57,028 bases of DNA from Candidatus Cibiobacter qucibialis (GCA_004000625.1 SAUS01000006.1:1-57028), one strand, 5' to 3'; positions 46,618-56,300 are shown, counted from the stretch's first letter. Translations and numbers: made by a program. The notes: generated by a model not told the origin, from the sequence alone.

Positions 46618-49130
46618 CAGACTTCCTCCCCTTCCGTATAATTTTCTGCCCATTCAGCCGCCGCTTGTTCCTTGCTTTCCGGCAGATAAAAATCAGGCTT
46701 TGTTGGTTCTATCGTTGTGCCGCTGGTAACAGAGGCTTTCAACGTACCGTTCAACGTACCCTTGATCTCGGCATCGATCACACCGTTCACATAGCCGCGC
46801 ACCCGGCCGCTGACGCGCATGTTGCCGCTGGCCGTGCGGTTGACGCGGGACAAATCCACAGGAACTTTTACATCAAAGCTGGTGCGTTCCACAATGGTAT
46901 CGCCGATGAGCAGGATCTGGGGCAGAACCGCCATAACCAGCACAATGGAAATGACCGTGCCGCGGCCCAGGCAGGTGCCGATGGCAGCGATGACCGGATT
47001 GGTGGTCATAACGCCGATCAGCGCACCGGCCACCGCCAGAATGGTGCCGGATGTAAAGATGGTAGGGAACGCTTCGTTCAATGCGGCGATAATTGCCTCT
47101 TTGGGTCGCATTTCTTTTTTCAGGTCACTGTAATGGCTGGAAATAACGATAGCATAGTCAATGTTTGCACCCATCTGGATGGAGTTGACAATCAGGTAAC
47201 CCAGGAAGTACAGCGATTCATGTTGGATGGTCGGCACCGAGAAGTTGATCCAGATACTGCCCTGAATGACAACGATGAGCAGCACCGGCAGACCGGCCGA
47301 TTTGAAGGTGAACAGCAGGATAATGACAACAAACAAAGCGGACAGCACACTGATCAGCATATTATCCTCGCCAAAGGAGCTGGACAGGTCTTTGACGTTG
47401 GTGGAGTTACCGACAATGTAGGTATCGCTGCTGTAATACTTAGCAATCAAGGCGTGCATCGTATTCAGGAAGTCCATGGTCTCGTCACTTTCTTCCGGCA
47501 GGTTCAGGTAGACAACCAGGCGGCTGTATTTATCGCTTTGCAGCTGCAGCTGTGCCTTGTTCAGCTGTTCAAACAGGTCATCCAGCGTTTCCTGAATGTC
47601 GCCGTCCAGCGTAATGTTGCCGTCTTTCATCTCCCGCTGCAGGAACATGAACATATCAAACAGCGGTACTTTATAATCGCCAAGGCCGCTGATCAACTTG
47701 CCGTATTCGTTCTGGTCCACGGCATAGGCGGCGTACAGGGCTTCGGCCACCTCGTAATCCAGCCCGGCCAGTTCCGACATCTGGCGCGGGGTCAGGGCAT
47801 CGGCCAGTTTGTAGCCATCCATAGCGTCAATGTTGGCCAGGCCCTGGGTGGATTTTACTTCCGCGCAGGAATCCAGGTCCTTGAGCAGCTGGCGTTCGGA
47901 ATCATAATCCCCTGTCGGCACGATCACCGCCACCATGTTGTTGACACCAAAAGTGTTCTTGATTTTCTGGTGGGCAATCTGGCTTTCACTCTGCTTGGCG
48001 GTGACCAGGTCTGTATAGCTGTAGCAGTAGGGGCACTTGTTGGCCAGCACTGCGGTGACTACAACCACAACGGCAAAAATCGGCGGGACAATAAACCGGG
48101 TGGCGACATCAAACTTGCCCAGGAAGGTGATCTTGGGGATCAGGTTTTTATGGCGGGTTGCATCGATCTTTTTGCTGAACAGCATCAGCAGGCCGGGCAT
48201 CAAGGTAAACACCGACAGCAAGCTGAACAGAATAGCCTTGATCAGCACGGTTGCCATATCGCGGCCAATGCCAAAGTGCATGAACGCCAAAGCCCCCAAG
48301 CCGGAAATGGTGGTCAGAGAGGAAGAGCTGATTTCGGGGATTGCCTTGGACAATGCCGCGATACAGGCCTCCCGCGTATCCTTGGTTTCGTGCTCATCCG
48401 AGAAGCGGTGGCACAGGATGATGGCGTAGTCAATGGCCAGTGCCAGCTGCAGAATAACGGTAACGGAGTTGGAGATAAAGGAAATGGTGCCACACAGGAA
48501 GTTGGTGCCCATATTCAGCAAAGCCGCCGCGCCAAAGGTCATAATCAGAACCGGAACCTCGGCATAGGAACGGGACGTAAGGGTAAGCACCAGCACGATG
48601 ACGATGGCCGCCAGTACCAGAATGACGCTCATCTCGCTTTGCAGGTCTGCGGAGGTATCCACGCCGACTTCGGTATCAATATAGGTATCGTACCCGGCCA
48701 GCATATCCCGGATGGTATGCAGCGCATGGACGCTGATATCGTCCGTTGTGGTACCGTCAAACGTTACGCTGAACAGCGCCGAAGCGGATTTGTAGTGGTC
48801 CGTGGTATCATCAAAATCCACGCTGGTAACGCCATCAATGCTTTCCAGGTCACTGCAGATATTCTCGGCGGTTTCATATGTAACATTGGAAACCATCACG
48901 CGGGCTGTGCCGTATGTAACAAAGTTATCATTCATCACGGTCAGGCCCTGGCGGGTTTCGGTATCCTCCGGCAGGTAGGTAGTAATATCATTTTCCACCT
49001 TGACCCAGCCGGTTGCTACAATACTGAAAATTAACGCAAATGCATAAAGCAGAAAGAACAGGTTGCGCTTATCCACAATAAAGGTAGCGATTTTTTCCAT
49101 ACCGCTGCCTTTTGGCTTTTGCTCCTCCAT
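46617..49130 (-). CDS. MMPL/RND-family transporter
   Basis: The 837-residue polytopic membrane protein has two halves, each with one isolated helix, a large extracytoplasmic loop and a five-helix bundle. TM1 is LFFLLYAFALIFSIVATGWV and the first loop has DITTYLPEDTETRQGL, VMVSNVTYETAENICSDLES (20) and DGVTSVDFDD. LALAIDYAIILCHRFSDEHE-like (ALAIDYAIILCHRF) and MGANIDYAIVISSHYSDLKK (20) are the paired MMPL motifs with membrane Asp residues for proton coupling. Family members export lipids or hydrophobic molecules. The C-terminal tail is unusual: a repetitive NGT/G-rich beta-like segment (VSGRVRGYVNGVIDAEIKGT, 20). AAGGAG precedes the ATG at 49130. Confidence 0.9.
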   Translation of the reverse strand: MEEQKPKGSGMEKIATFIVDKRNLFFLLYAFALIFSIVATGWVKVENDITTYLPEDTETRQGLTVMNDNFVTYGTARVMVSNVTYETAENICSDLESIDGVTSVDFDDTTDHYKSASALFSVTFDGTTTDDISVHALHTIRDMLAGYDTYIDTEVGVDTSADLQSEMSVILVLAAIVIVLVLTLTSRSYAEVPVLIMTFGAAALLNMGTNFLCGTISFISNSVTVILQLALAIDYAIILCHRFSDEHETKDTREACIAALSKAIPEISSSSLTTISGLGALAFMHFGIGRDMATVLIKAILFSLLSVFTLMPGLLMLFSKKIDATRHKNLIPKITFLGKFDVATRFIVPPIFAVVVVVTAVLANKCPYCYSYTDLVTAKQSESQIAHQKIKNTFGVNNMVAVIVPTGDYDSERQLLKDLDSCAEVKSTQGLANIDAMDGYKLADALTPRQMSELAGLDYEVAEALYAAYAVDQNEYGKLISGLGDYKVPLFDMFMFLQREMKDGNITLDGDIQETLDDLFEQLNKAQLQLQSDKYSRLVVYLNLPEESDETMDFLNTMHALIAKYYSSDTYIVGNSTNVKDLSSSFGEDNMLISVLSALFVVIILLFTFKSAGLPVLLIVVIQGSIWINFSVPTIQHESLYFLGYLIVNSIQMGANIDYAIVISSHYSDLKKEMRPKEAIIAALNEAFPTIFTSGTILAVAGALIGVMTTNPVIAAIGTCLGRGTVISIVLVMAVLPQILLIGDTIVERTSFDVKVPVDLSRVNRTASGNMRVSGRVRGYVNGVIDAEIKGTLNGTLKASVTSGTTIEPTKPDFYLPESKEQAAAEWAENYTEGEEV

Positions 49131-49459
49131 ATACACACTCCTTACCTGATTAACCACAGTACCAAAAGCACAAAACCAACAGCACCGTGCATGTTTTACC
49201 GGTGCACGGTGTGTGGCTGTGCCTTTCCCGTACTTTTAACACCCAATAATTTTATCGGCACTCTCCTGCCCTATTTTTATATGGAACCGGGCGCAGAGAG
49301 CACTTTATTTATATCATTTTTATTATAAGGATTTTTGTGTCAGAAAGAAATGGATATATCTTGAACATTTGTAAAATCACACTGTCAAATTCTCGTTTTT
49401 GTACAAAAATGAAACCGTGATTTGTGTATTTCGCGCAAAGGGGATCCAGGTGGCTGACA
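49131..49459 (-). other. leader and promoter region of the MMPL-GLUG operon
   Basis: The region carries a perfect hairpin CACCGTGCA (49183-49191) / TGCACGGTG (49203-49211), and -10-like sequences (TTATAATAA near 49323-49331) without a strong -35. TTGACA (about 49388-49383) further upstream has no well-spaced -10. No regulator gene is present. Confidence 0.45.
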
Positions 49460-49499
49460 TACAAAAACCGCCCCGCGGTTTACACCACGGGGCGGTTTG
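49460..49499 (-). terminator. terminator of the rplK-rplA-rplJ-rplL region
   Basis: On the minus strand AACCGCCCCG pairs with CGGGGCGGTT, followed by TTTGT, 23 bp after the rplL stop. Confidence 0.92.
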
Positions 49500-49521
49500 G
49501 AAAAGATTCAAGTAAGAAGAA

Positions 49522-49896
49522 TTACTTCAGCTCAACCTTAGCGCCGACTTCTTCCAGCTTCTTCTTCATTTCCTCAGCGTCAGCCTTGGAAGCCTGCTCC
49601 TTCAGCTTAGCGTTGGCAGTCTCAACGAGCTTCTTAGCTTCCATCAGAGAAGCGCCGGTCAGCTCCTTAACAGCCTTGATGACCTGCATCTTGTTAGCGC
49701 CGACATCAGCCAGGATGACATCGAACTCGGTCTTTTCTTCCTCAACAGGAGCAGCAGCGCCAGCAGCAGCCGGAGCGGCAGCAGCAACAGCGGAAACGCC
49801 GAACTCTTCGCAAATGGTATCAACGAGCTCTTTCAGCTCGAGAACGGTCATAGTCTTGACAGACTCGACAATGGCAGTGATCTTTTCAGAAGCCAT
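49522..49896 (-). CDS. rplL: 50S ribosomal protein L7/L12
   Basis: The 124-residue stalk protein has an N-terminal dimerisation helix region (ITAIVESVKTMTVLELKELV, 20), an Ala-rich hinge (about 37-52) and the C-terminal factor-binding domain (TEFDVILADVGANKMQVIKA, then LVETANAKLKE). The ATG at 49896 with GGAGG upstream is chosen over an ATG five codons earlier that overlaps the ribosome binding site. It is cotranscribed with rplJ and ends at a strong terminator; rpoB does not follow. Confidence 0.98.
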   Translation of the reverse strand: MASEKITAIVESVKTMTVLELKELVDTICEEFGVSAVAAAAPAAAGAAAPVEEEKTEFDVILADVGANKMQVIKAVKELTGASLMEAKKLVETANAKLKEQASKADAEEMKKKLEEVGAKVELK

Positions 49897-49982
49897 GGTA
49901 GTTACCTCCATAATTTTTATAATTGTTTGTGTGCGGCGGTTTTGTTGAGGTTTACGCCGCTTTCCTCATGCTGCAAGATAAA

Positions 49983-50498
49983 TCAGGCAGCGGGGGTTTC
50001 TTCCTGCTTGTCGACGATCCCCTGGATCGCAACAGCCAGACCGCCGATGATCCCGTTGAGGGAGCCAGCCAGCATAGAGAGCAGGCCTTCGCGGTTGGGC
50101 ATGGTGGACAGGCTCTTGACGCCAGCGGCATCCAGCACCTGGCCGTCGCAGAAGCCACCCTTAACAGTGAAGCGCTTGGACTTGTCTGCGTCAGCAACCT
50201 TGCACAGGATGCGGGCAGCAGCAGCCGGGTCCTCAGCAGACAGAGCAATTGCGGTATCACCCTTGAAGTACTCAGCAAGAGCTTCGTACTGGGTGCCAGC
50301 AACAGCACGACGCAGCATGGTGTTTTTGACAACCATGTACTCAACGCCAGCTTCACGCAGTTCCTTGCGCATCTTGGTATCATCAGCAACGCTGATGCCG
50401 TTGTAAGCAACGACAACGCCAGCCAGAGAACCAGCGATCTTGGTGTTCAGTTCTGCAACATAAGCCTTCTTGGCTTCCAGAATCTTTGCACTGGGCAT
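49983..50498 (-). CDS. rplJ: 50S ribosomal protein L10
   Basis: The 171-residue L10 anchors L7/L12 on the ribosome. MPSAKILEAKKAYVAELNTK (20), VVAYNGISVADDTKMRKELR (20) and YMVVKNTMLRRAV are typical. The long structured leader (50520-50678) is the known site of L10-L12 autoregulation in bacteria. It has its own promoter downstream of rplA, so rplJ-rplL can be expressed separately from rplK-rplA. A GAGGTG site precedes the ATG. Confidence 0.98.
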   Translation of the reverse strand: MPSAKILEAKKAYVAELNTKIAGSLAGVVVAYNGISVADDTKMRKELREAGVEYMVVKNTMLRRAVAGTQYEALAEYFKGDTAIALSAEDPAAAARILCKVADADKSKRFTVKGGFCDGQVLDAAGVKSLSTMPNREGLLSMLAGSLNGIIGGLAVAIQGIVDKQEETPAA

Positions 50499-50519
50499 TT
50501 GTTTTCACCTCATTCCGCT

Positions 50520-50678
50520 TGTAAGATATACAGGCAAGCGGCTCTATCAAAAGAAAAAGCCACTTTCCCATTGCCGGGAAAATGGCTTTGAAGCAAATTC
50601 AAAACGCACGTTTCTCGGCAGGTGGGTCAAACCCGTTAGGCCCCAAAGGGCGCCTGCTGTCTTAAAAACAGCTTAATT
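50520..50678 (-). promoter_or_regulatory. ribosomal protein L10 leader with attenuator
   Basis: The minus-strand leader shows the L10-binding elements AGACAGCAGGCGCC and CCTAACGGG...CCACCTGCCGAGAAACG, then a terminator-like hairpin (50550-50590: AAAGCCA-TTTTCCC / GGGAAAG-TGGCTTT followed by TTCTTTT). L10(L12)4 binding should favour termination. Confidence 0.85.
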
Positions 50679-50707
50679 ATAATAGCACGGGAATGTGCGT
50701 TTGTCAA
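50679..50707 (-). promoter_or_regulatory. promoter of rplJ-rplL
   Basis: On the minus strand TTGACA (50707-50702) and TATTAT (50684-50679) are 17 bp apart. Confidence 0.88.
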
Positions 50708-50730
50708 GCATTTTTTAAGAGAAAATTCTC

Positions 50731-51423
50731 TTATACACCATACTTGTTGGTGGCAACGCGAACGCCGGGGCCCATGGTGGTGGCGATGGTTGCGCTCTTG
50801 AAGTACTGGCCCTTGGCAGCAGCCGGCTTAGCCTTAGCAATGGCTTCCAGGACGGTGTCCAGGTTGACCATCAGCTTTTCAGCGCCAAAAGAAGCCTTGC
50901 CAACGGGAACATGGATGATGTTCTGCTTGTCCAGGCGGTACTCGATCTTACCGGCTTTGGCATCGGTAACAGCCTTGCCAACGTCGGGGGTAACGGTGCC
51001 AGCCTTCGGGTTCGGCATCAGACCACGAGGTCCGAGGATCTTACCCAAGCGGCCAACGCGGCCCATCATATCCGGGGTGGTAACCAGAACGTCGAAGTCC
51101 AGGTAGCCGCCCTGGATCTTGGCGATCAGATCATCATCGCCAACTTCCTGAGCACCGGCAGCCTCAGCAGCCTTAGCAGCATCGCCCTTGCAGATAGCAA
51201 CAACGCGAACGTTTTTGCCAGTGCCGTTGGGCAGAACAACAGCGCCGCGGACCTGCTGATCAGCATGGCGGCTGTCAACGCCAAGGCGGACATGCAGCTC
51301 AACGGTCTCGTCGAACTTGGCCTTAGCGGTCTTGCAGCACAGCTCCAGGGCTTCCTGGGGCTCGTAGGTCTTGGTACGGTCGATCAGCTTAGCGCTGTCG
51401 ACATAATGTTTACCGTGATTCAT
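50731..51423 (-). CDS. rplA: 50S ribosomal protein L1
   Basis: The 230-residue L1 forms the mobile stalk at the E site. The core segments VELHVRLGVDSRHADQQVRG (20), VVLPNGTGKNVRVVAICKGD (20), LGKILGPRGLMPNPKAGTVT (20) and EYRLDKQNIIHVPVGKASF are standard. It follows rplK after 59 bp. The rplJ promoter starts 24 bp past its stop codon. Confidence 0.98.
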   Translation of the reverse strand: MNHGKHYVDSAKLIDRTKTYEPQEALELCCKTAKAKFDETVELHVRLGVDSRHADQQVRGAVVLPNGTGKNVRVVAICKGDAAKAAEAAGAQEVGDDDLIAKIQGGYLDFDVLVTTPDMMGRVGRLGKILGPRGLMPNPKAGTVTPDVGKAVTDAKAGKIEYRLDKQNIIHVPVGKASFGAEKLMVNLDTVLEAIAKAKPAAAKGQYFKSATIATTMGPGVRVATNKYGV

Positions 51424-51482
51424 TACTTTATTCCTCCATTGTGGTAGTTATCGGATTTATCCTCCCACGCAAAAGAGCTTGA

Positions 51483-51908
51483 TCAGCCCTCGACGGTGAC
51501 GCCCATGCTGCGGCAGGTGCCCTTGATCATGCTGACGGCAGCTTCCAGAGAAGCAGCGTTCAGGTCAGGCATTTTGGTCTTGGCGATCTCTTCGGCCTGA
51601 GCCAGAGTGATGGAGCCAACCTTGTTCTTGTTGGGCACGCCAGAGGCGGTGTCGATGCCAGCGGCCTTCTTGATCAGGACCGGAGCCGGCGGGGTCTTGG
51701 TGATGAAGCTGAAGGAACGGTCAGCGTAAACAGTGATGACAACGGGGATGATCATGCCGATCTGGCCCTTGGTACGTTCGTTGAACTCCTTGGTGAACGC
51801 CATGATGTTAACGCCCTTCTGGCCCAGAGCAGGACCAACAGGGGGAGCCGGAGTTGCCTTGCCGGCGGGAATTTGCAGCTTAATGTAGCCAGTGATTTTC
51901 TGTGCCAT
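51483..51908 (-). CDS. rplK: 50S ribosomal protein L11
   Basis: The 141-residue L11 (the exact family length) starts MAQKITGYIKLQIPAGKATP (20) and contains PPVGPALGQKGVNIMAFTKEF (in parts: PPVGPALGQ, NIMAFTKEFN) and the thiostrepton-site region near the C-terminus (SMIKGTCRSMGVTVEG). The ATG at 51908 with GGAGGTG is chosen over one six codons upstream. The 154-bp gap after nusG has a hairpin (GAGCGTGCGA/TCGCATGCTC, about 51966-51990) that may be an L11-type regulatory leader. Confidence 0.98.
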   Translation of the reverse strand: MAQKITGYIKLQIPAGKATPAPPVGPALGQKGVNIMAFTKEFNERTKGQIGMIIPVVITVYADRSFSFITKTPPAPVLIKKAAGIDTASGVPNKNKVGSITLAQAEEIAKTKMPDLNAASLEAAVSMIKGTCRSMGVTVEG

Positions 51909-52062
51909 GATAAATTGCACCTCCAAAATTTGTGGTGAGTTGCGGCCCGCGGTGCAGGCCTCCCACGAGCATGCGACCCTCGCACGCTCTATAAAAACTG
52001 CTCATGCGCAGTTTCTACCGGAATTACTTGCCTGTTGCCAGGCGATTTGCGCTAAGTTCCGC

Positions 52063-52605
52063 TTACAGAAGTTTGACTTCGTGCAGACCAAGTTCTGCCG
52101 GAATTTCGCGGCCAAACATGTTGATCTTGATGCGGACCTTGCGTTCGTCGAGATTGATCTCTTCCACCGTACCGACGGAACCTTCCATTGTGCCGGAAGT
52201 GATCTCGACACTGTCGCCCACGGCATAATCGACTTCGGGCGCGGCAACGCCGTTATCAACGCCGAGCTTGGCGACTTCCTCCTCCGAGAGGGGTTCCGGC
52301 TTGGAAGCCGGGCCGACAAAACCGGTGCAGCCGCGGGTGTTGCGGACAATGTACCAGGTATTATCGTTCATGACCATTTTGACAAAGACATAGCCGGGGT
52401 AGATCTTGCGCTGAACTTCTTTTTCGCCGATCTTATTGCCGGTTTTATCAAACTGATCCTCCATCACGGTCTCGGTGGGGACCTTGACATCGCAGATAAG
52501 ATCCTGAATGCGGCGGTTTTCCACCATGGTCATCAGATCCGTTGCGACTTTGTTTTCATAGCCGGAATAGGTATGCACAACATACCAATATGCTTGTTCA
52601 GCCAT
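52063..52605 (-). CDS. nusG: transcription termination/antitermination factor NusG
   Basis: The 180-residue NusG has an N-terminal NGN domain (YWYVVHTYSGYENKVATDLM, 20) that binds RNA polymerase, the YPGYVFVKMVMND strand, VRNTRGCTGFVGPASKPEPL (20), and a C-terminal KOW domain (GDSVEITSGTMEGSVGTVEE, 20) for S10 or Rho contacts. Order secE-nusG-rplK is conserved in bacteria. The gap after secE is 24 bp. No unusual insertion is present. Confidence 0.98.
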   Translation of the reverse strand: MAEQAYWYVVHTYSGYENKVATDLMTMVENRRIQDLICDVKVPTETVMEDQFDKTGNKIGEKEVQRKIYPGYVFVKMVMNDNTWYIVRNTRGCTGFVGPASKPEPLSEEEVAKLGVDNGVAAPEVDYAVGDSVEITSGTMEGSVGTVEEINLDERKVRIKINMFGREIPAELGLHEVKLL

Positions 52606-52629
52606 AGTTGCCTCCGCTCAAAAGCCGGT

Positions 52630-52938
52630 TCACGCGCCGATCAGCAGGTGAATGATACCGCCAAACGCCATGTCCAGCAGCACCAGCACAACAGCCGCGA
52701 TTACCACAACCACAATAACGGTAATGGTGTTGTTGCGGGTGTCTTCCTTGCTGGGCCACACAACCTTTTTCAGCTCGCTTTTGGTATCACGGAAATACTT
52801 GGTGATACGGCCAAAAAAGTTCTTGACCTTGGCAGTGAAGGGAACCTTCTTTTTGCCGTCGTTTGCCTTAGCCTTTTTGTCGGCTTTAGCTTCTTCCGGC
52901 TTGGCGGCGGTCTGGTTTACCGCTTTGTTATCAGCCAT
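52630..52938 (-). CDS. secE: preprotein translocase subunit SecE
   Basis: The 102-residue single-spanning SecE has a charged Lys/Ala-rich N-terminal extension of about 35 residues, the conserved amphipathic segment (RITKYFRDTKSELKKVVWPS, 20), and one transmembrane helix (ITVIVVVVIAAVVLVLLDMA, 20) ending GGIIHLLIGA. It stabilises SecY in the translocon. The N-terminal extension makes it longer than the 60-residue Bacillus protein, as in other Clostridia. It lies between rpmG and nusG. Confidence 0.97.
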   Translation of the reverse strand: MADNKAVNQTAAKPEEAKADKKAKANDGKKKVPFTAKVKNFFGRITKYFRDTKSELKKVVWPSKEDTRNNTITVIVVVVIAAVVLVLLDMAFGGIIHLLIGA

Positions 52939-52957
52939 CTTAAAAGCTCCTTCAAAC

Positions 52958-53107
52958 TTACTTTGTTTCGCGGTGAACAGTATGCTTCTTGCAGAAACGG
53001 CAATACTTCTTCATCTCAAGACGATCCGGGTTGTTCTTCTTGTTCTTTTCCTTGTTGTAGTTACGCTGCTTGCACTCGGTGCAGGCCAGGGTGATCTTGA
53101 CAGTCAT
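52958..53107 (-). CDS. rpmG: 50S ribosomal protein L33
   Basis: The 49-residue L33 is the zinc-binding (C+) form: Cys pairs CTEC at residues 9-12 and CRFC at 36-39. MTVKITLACTECKQRNYNKE (20) and the ending KKHTVHRETK are canonical. The frame is open further upstream, but the ATG at 53107 with GGAGGTG is the family start. It heads the rpmG-secE-nusG unit behind the promoter at 53285-53313. Confidence 0.97.
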   Translation of the reverse strand: MTVKITLACTECKQRNYNKEKNKKNNPDRLEMKKYCRFCKKHTVHRETK

Positions 53108-53284
53108 TCGTTCGGCACCTCCAATTAACGGTTTATACGGGTGCAGCACCGAAGTTAAAGCTTGATGCTTTGCGCTGCGCCCAAAGGCCTCCCTCGTTGT
53201 GCAAAGGGTTGCCGCCCTTTGCGCCCGCGGGCCCTGTGCCTAAAAATGGGCACAAAAAAATAGACCCGCAAAAGAGGTATTACT
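53108..53284 (-). other. long leader of rpmG-secE-nusG
   Basis: The leader of about 170 nt contains a perfect hairpin GCAAAGGG-ttgccg-CCCTTTGC (53201-53222) and GC-rich inverted segments (GGGCCCGCGGGC). No tRNA gene is present, although one often sits in this locus in other bacteria. Confidence 0.5.
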
Positions 53285-53313
53285 ATAATAGCATACCAAC
53301 CCCCGTGCGTCAA
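53285..53313 (-). promoter_or_regulatory. promoter of rpmG-secE-nusG
   Basis: On the minus strand TTGACG (53313-53308) and TATTAT (53290-53285) are 17 bp apart, with TG one base before the -10 (extended). It lies 26 bp past the addA stop. Confidence 0.85.
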
Positions 53314-53338
53314 GGGGGGCAGGCAGAAAAAAATCACG

Positions 53339-56300
53339 TTATCTGCCCAAAAGTTTATCGCCTATTCCAAAGGCGGCATATTCCAGCGGGATATCGATCT
53401 CATCCTGCATGGCGAACGAGTAGATGGTCAGCTTTGTTACCGGCACCGGCAAACGCAGGGCAAACGCACGGCGGTACAGCCGCAGCTGCGCGGCATAGCT
53501 CTCAATATAATAGGTGGCATTGCGGCTTTTATCGGTTTTATAGTCCAGAATTTCGGCGTGGTCGTCAAACACCAGCACCACATCGGCAATGCCCTGCACC
53601 AGCACCGGAGCCTTGGCCGCTCTCCCCTGCCCCGCCGCTTCGGGGACGACTTCTCCGGCCGGCAGCGCGGTAATGAACGGTTCTTCCCGCAGGACCTGGC
53701 GGGCAGCGGCAATGCGCTGCCATACCCCGCTGGCAAAAAACGGGCGTACCTGTTCCAGATCCAGCACTTTGGCCAGCTCCGGGTCCAGCAGGTGCAGGTC
53801 CAGCTGGCGCTGCACTTCGGCTTCCAGCTCTGGCGGCTGCGGGCCAAAGGGGACGCTCTGCAAAAACGCATGGATGGCCGTGCCGCGTTCCGCCCCGGTC
53901 ATGCCGGACTTTTGCAAAAAGGCCGGGCGGCGCAGGGTCAGTTCCTGTTTGGTGTGGGTCACGGCGCTGACACTGACTTTAACCGGGATGGTTTCCAGCG
54001 CTTTGTTGGGGCTTTGCCATGTAAACGCTTCCAGCAGGCGTTCGGTCAGGGCATCGTCCGGCAGGGCCGGGGCTTCCGGCTCCGCTGCCTGCGCCGCGGG
54101 GGGCGGGTCCAGCAGGCGGATGTTCAGCGGCGCTTCCGTTGGGATATGATGGGGCAGCAGTTCGCTGTATTTCCACAGTTCCTCGCTGGCCGGGTGCAGC
54201 ATAGCTGCCGTCAGCAGCCAGAGCGCCCAGTTCTGTGCCCCCAGCATGGCTTCGGCATCCGTTGCCTCGGCGCTGGCAAACATGGCCGGATTTTTCAATT
54301 CACTTTCCGGTCTTTTCAGCGGTACCGTAATGATCAGCGCATCCTGCGCACGGGTCAGCGCCACATATAAAATGCGCATTTCCTCGCTGAGTGTTTCACG
54401 TTTGATCGTCTGCGCCACGGCGGTATAAGGCAGCGTTTTGTAGCGGCTGGCACTGCTGCCCGCGCGCAGCATCAGGCCAATGCCCAGCTCCTTATGATAC
54501 AGCACCGGATAGATGGCATCGCTCTGGTTGAACTTGTGGGAGGTGTTGGCCACAAACACCACCGGGAATTCCAGCCCCTTGGAGCGGTGGACCGTCATAA
54601 TGGTCACGCAGCCGGGGCGGCTTTGGCCGATGGAAGGCGCCTGCACCCCGCTGCCCGCCTTGGCGGCATCCATTGCGCGCACCAGGGCCGAAAGACCGCG
54701 CGCCCCGGCGTTCGCTGCCCACGCGGCAAATGCCAGCAGGTCATCCCGGCAGCGGGCACCATCCGGCATGGCGCCGACCGCCGCCAGGTAACCCGTGCGG
54801 GCAAACAGCTCTTCGATCAGCTGCCCCACCGTCAGGGTACGGGCCAGCTCACGGTAAACCTCCATATCCTGCAAAAACGGTGCAAAGCGCGGGTCGCTGC
54901 CGTGCAGCACCGCCGCATACAGGCTGCCGCCGCGCACAGCCGCGCGCAGCTGCACCAGATCATCCGGCGTGTAAGGGTACAGCGGACTGAGCAGCACAGC
55001 GGAAAGCTCCACATCCTGTGCCGGGTTATCCAGCACACGCAGCAGTGCGGCAAAGGGGCGCACATGAGGGGCGTCCAGCAGGTCAGCCGCCACATCGGCA
55101 TAAACCGGGATATCCAGCGCGGTCAGGGCAGCTTCATACAGCGCAAAGTCCGAACGGCCGCGCAGCAGAATACAGAAATCGTCATACTGGCAGGGGCGGG
55201 TTTTGCCGGGTTCGGCATCCCGCACGGGGTAACCATCCGCCATCATCTGGGCAATGCGTGCAGCAATGGTGCGGGCATCTGCCGCGGTATCGGCTTCGCG
55301 GATCACATCCAGCTCGCACAGGCCGGGGTAGGTTTCGTCTTTTCTGCCCACCACAAGGCGCTGGCCATCGCCGTAATCAATGCCGCCGAGCCGCCGGGAG
55401 AAAAACGTTTCAAAAAAGTAGTTGATCCCCCGGATTACATCCCGCGCACTGCGAAAGTTGGCATCCAGCGCAATGGTGGCCGGTTCCGGGTAAGGTACCG
55501 GGGCATCGGCCGGGTAGGGCTGCCACGCCGTCTGCTTGCCCACAAAGACGGAGGGGTCCGCCTGGCGGAAACGGTAAATGCTCTGCTTGATATCCCCCAC
55601 AAAAAACAGGTTAGAAGCATCCGGCGCGGCAAGGGCAAAGTAGATGGCATCCTGCAGCGCGTTGGTATCCTGGTATTCGTCCACCAGCACAGCAGAGTAC
55701 CGCGCGCTGACGGTGCGGCACAGGCTGGTGCGCTCGTGCTCCGGTGTCAGCAGCAGTTCCAGCGTCATGTGCTCCAGGTCTGCATAGTCCAGCACTTTTT
55801 CTGCCAGTTTAGCTTCCAGCAGTGTGCGGCGGTACTGCTCCACTGCGCGGACCAGTGCAGCCACAAGCGGGGCGGCGCGGCGGCGGTCTGCCTGATAGTC
55901 AGCTGCCGGGCAGAGCAAAAAGTCCGTTCTCAGGGTCGCTATATGTTTTTTGGCGCGGTCCCGCAGCATATTGGCCGACATTGCCGCTATGTTGGATGCG
56001 ATCCCACCGGGCACCCGCCCGGCTCTGCGCCAGTTATCTGCGTTATCCAGTGCTTCCGGAACGGTGTCCCACGCGCCGTGATCGAGCCGATCCAGCACCA
56101 GCAGCATGCGGTCTTCGTCATCCATCAGTACGGCTGTCAGGGCTTTATCCGCCGCCGGGTCCTTCGCTGCAATTTTTTGCGCCGTGCGCAAAAGGCGCAA
56201 TACGCCCTTGATCCGCGCAGAGGTTTCCCGCAGAACGGCCTGCCCCCACTGGGTCTTTTCCGGTGGGGCATCGCTCTGCCACATTTCAACAAAGCGCTGC

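Noticed and set aside
46470..49034. Open frame of 854 codons on the plus strand opposite the MMPL transporter gene
   Set aside because: It is a shadow of the GC-rich codon pattern: its translation is His/Gln/Gly-rich with no domains, while the opposite strand encodes a clear transporter.
53108..53338. tRNA gene near rpmG-secE
   Set aside because: No cloverleaf or T-loop GTTCRANYC motif is seen in the leader despite the common occurrence of a tRNA at this locus.
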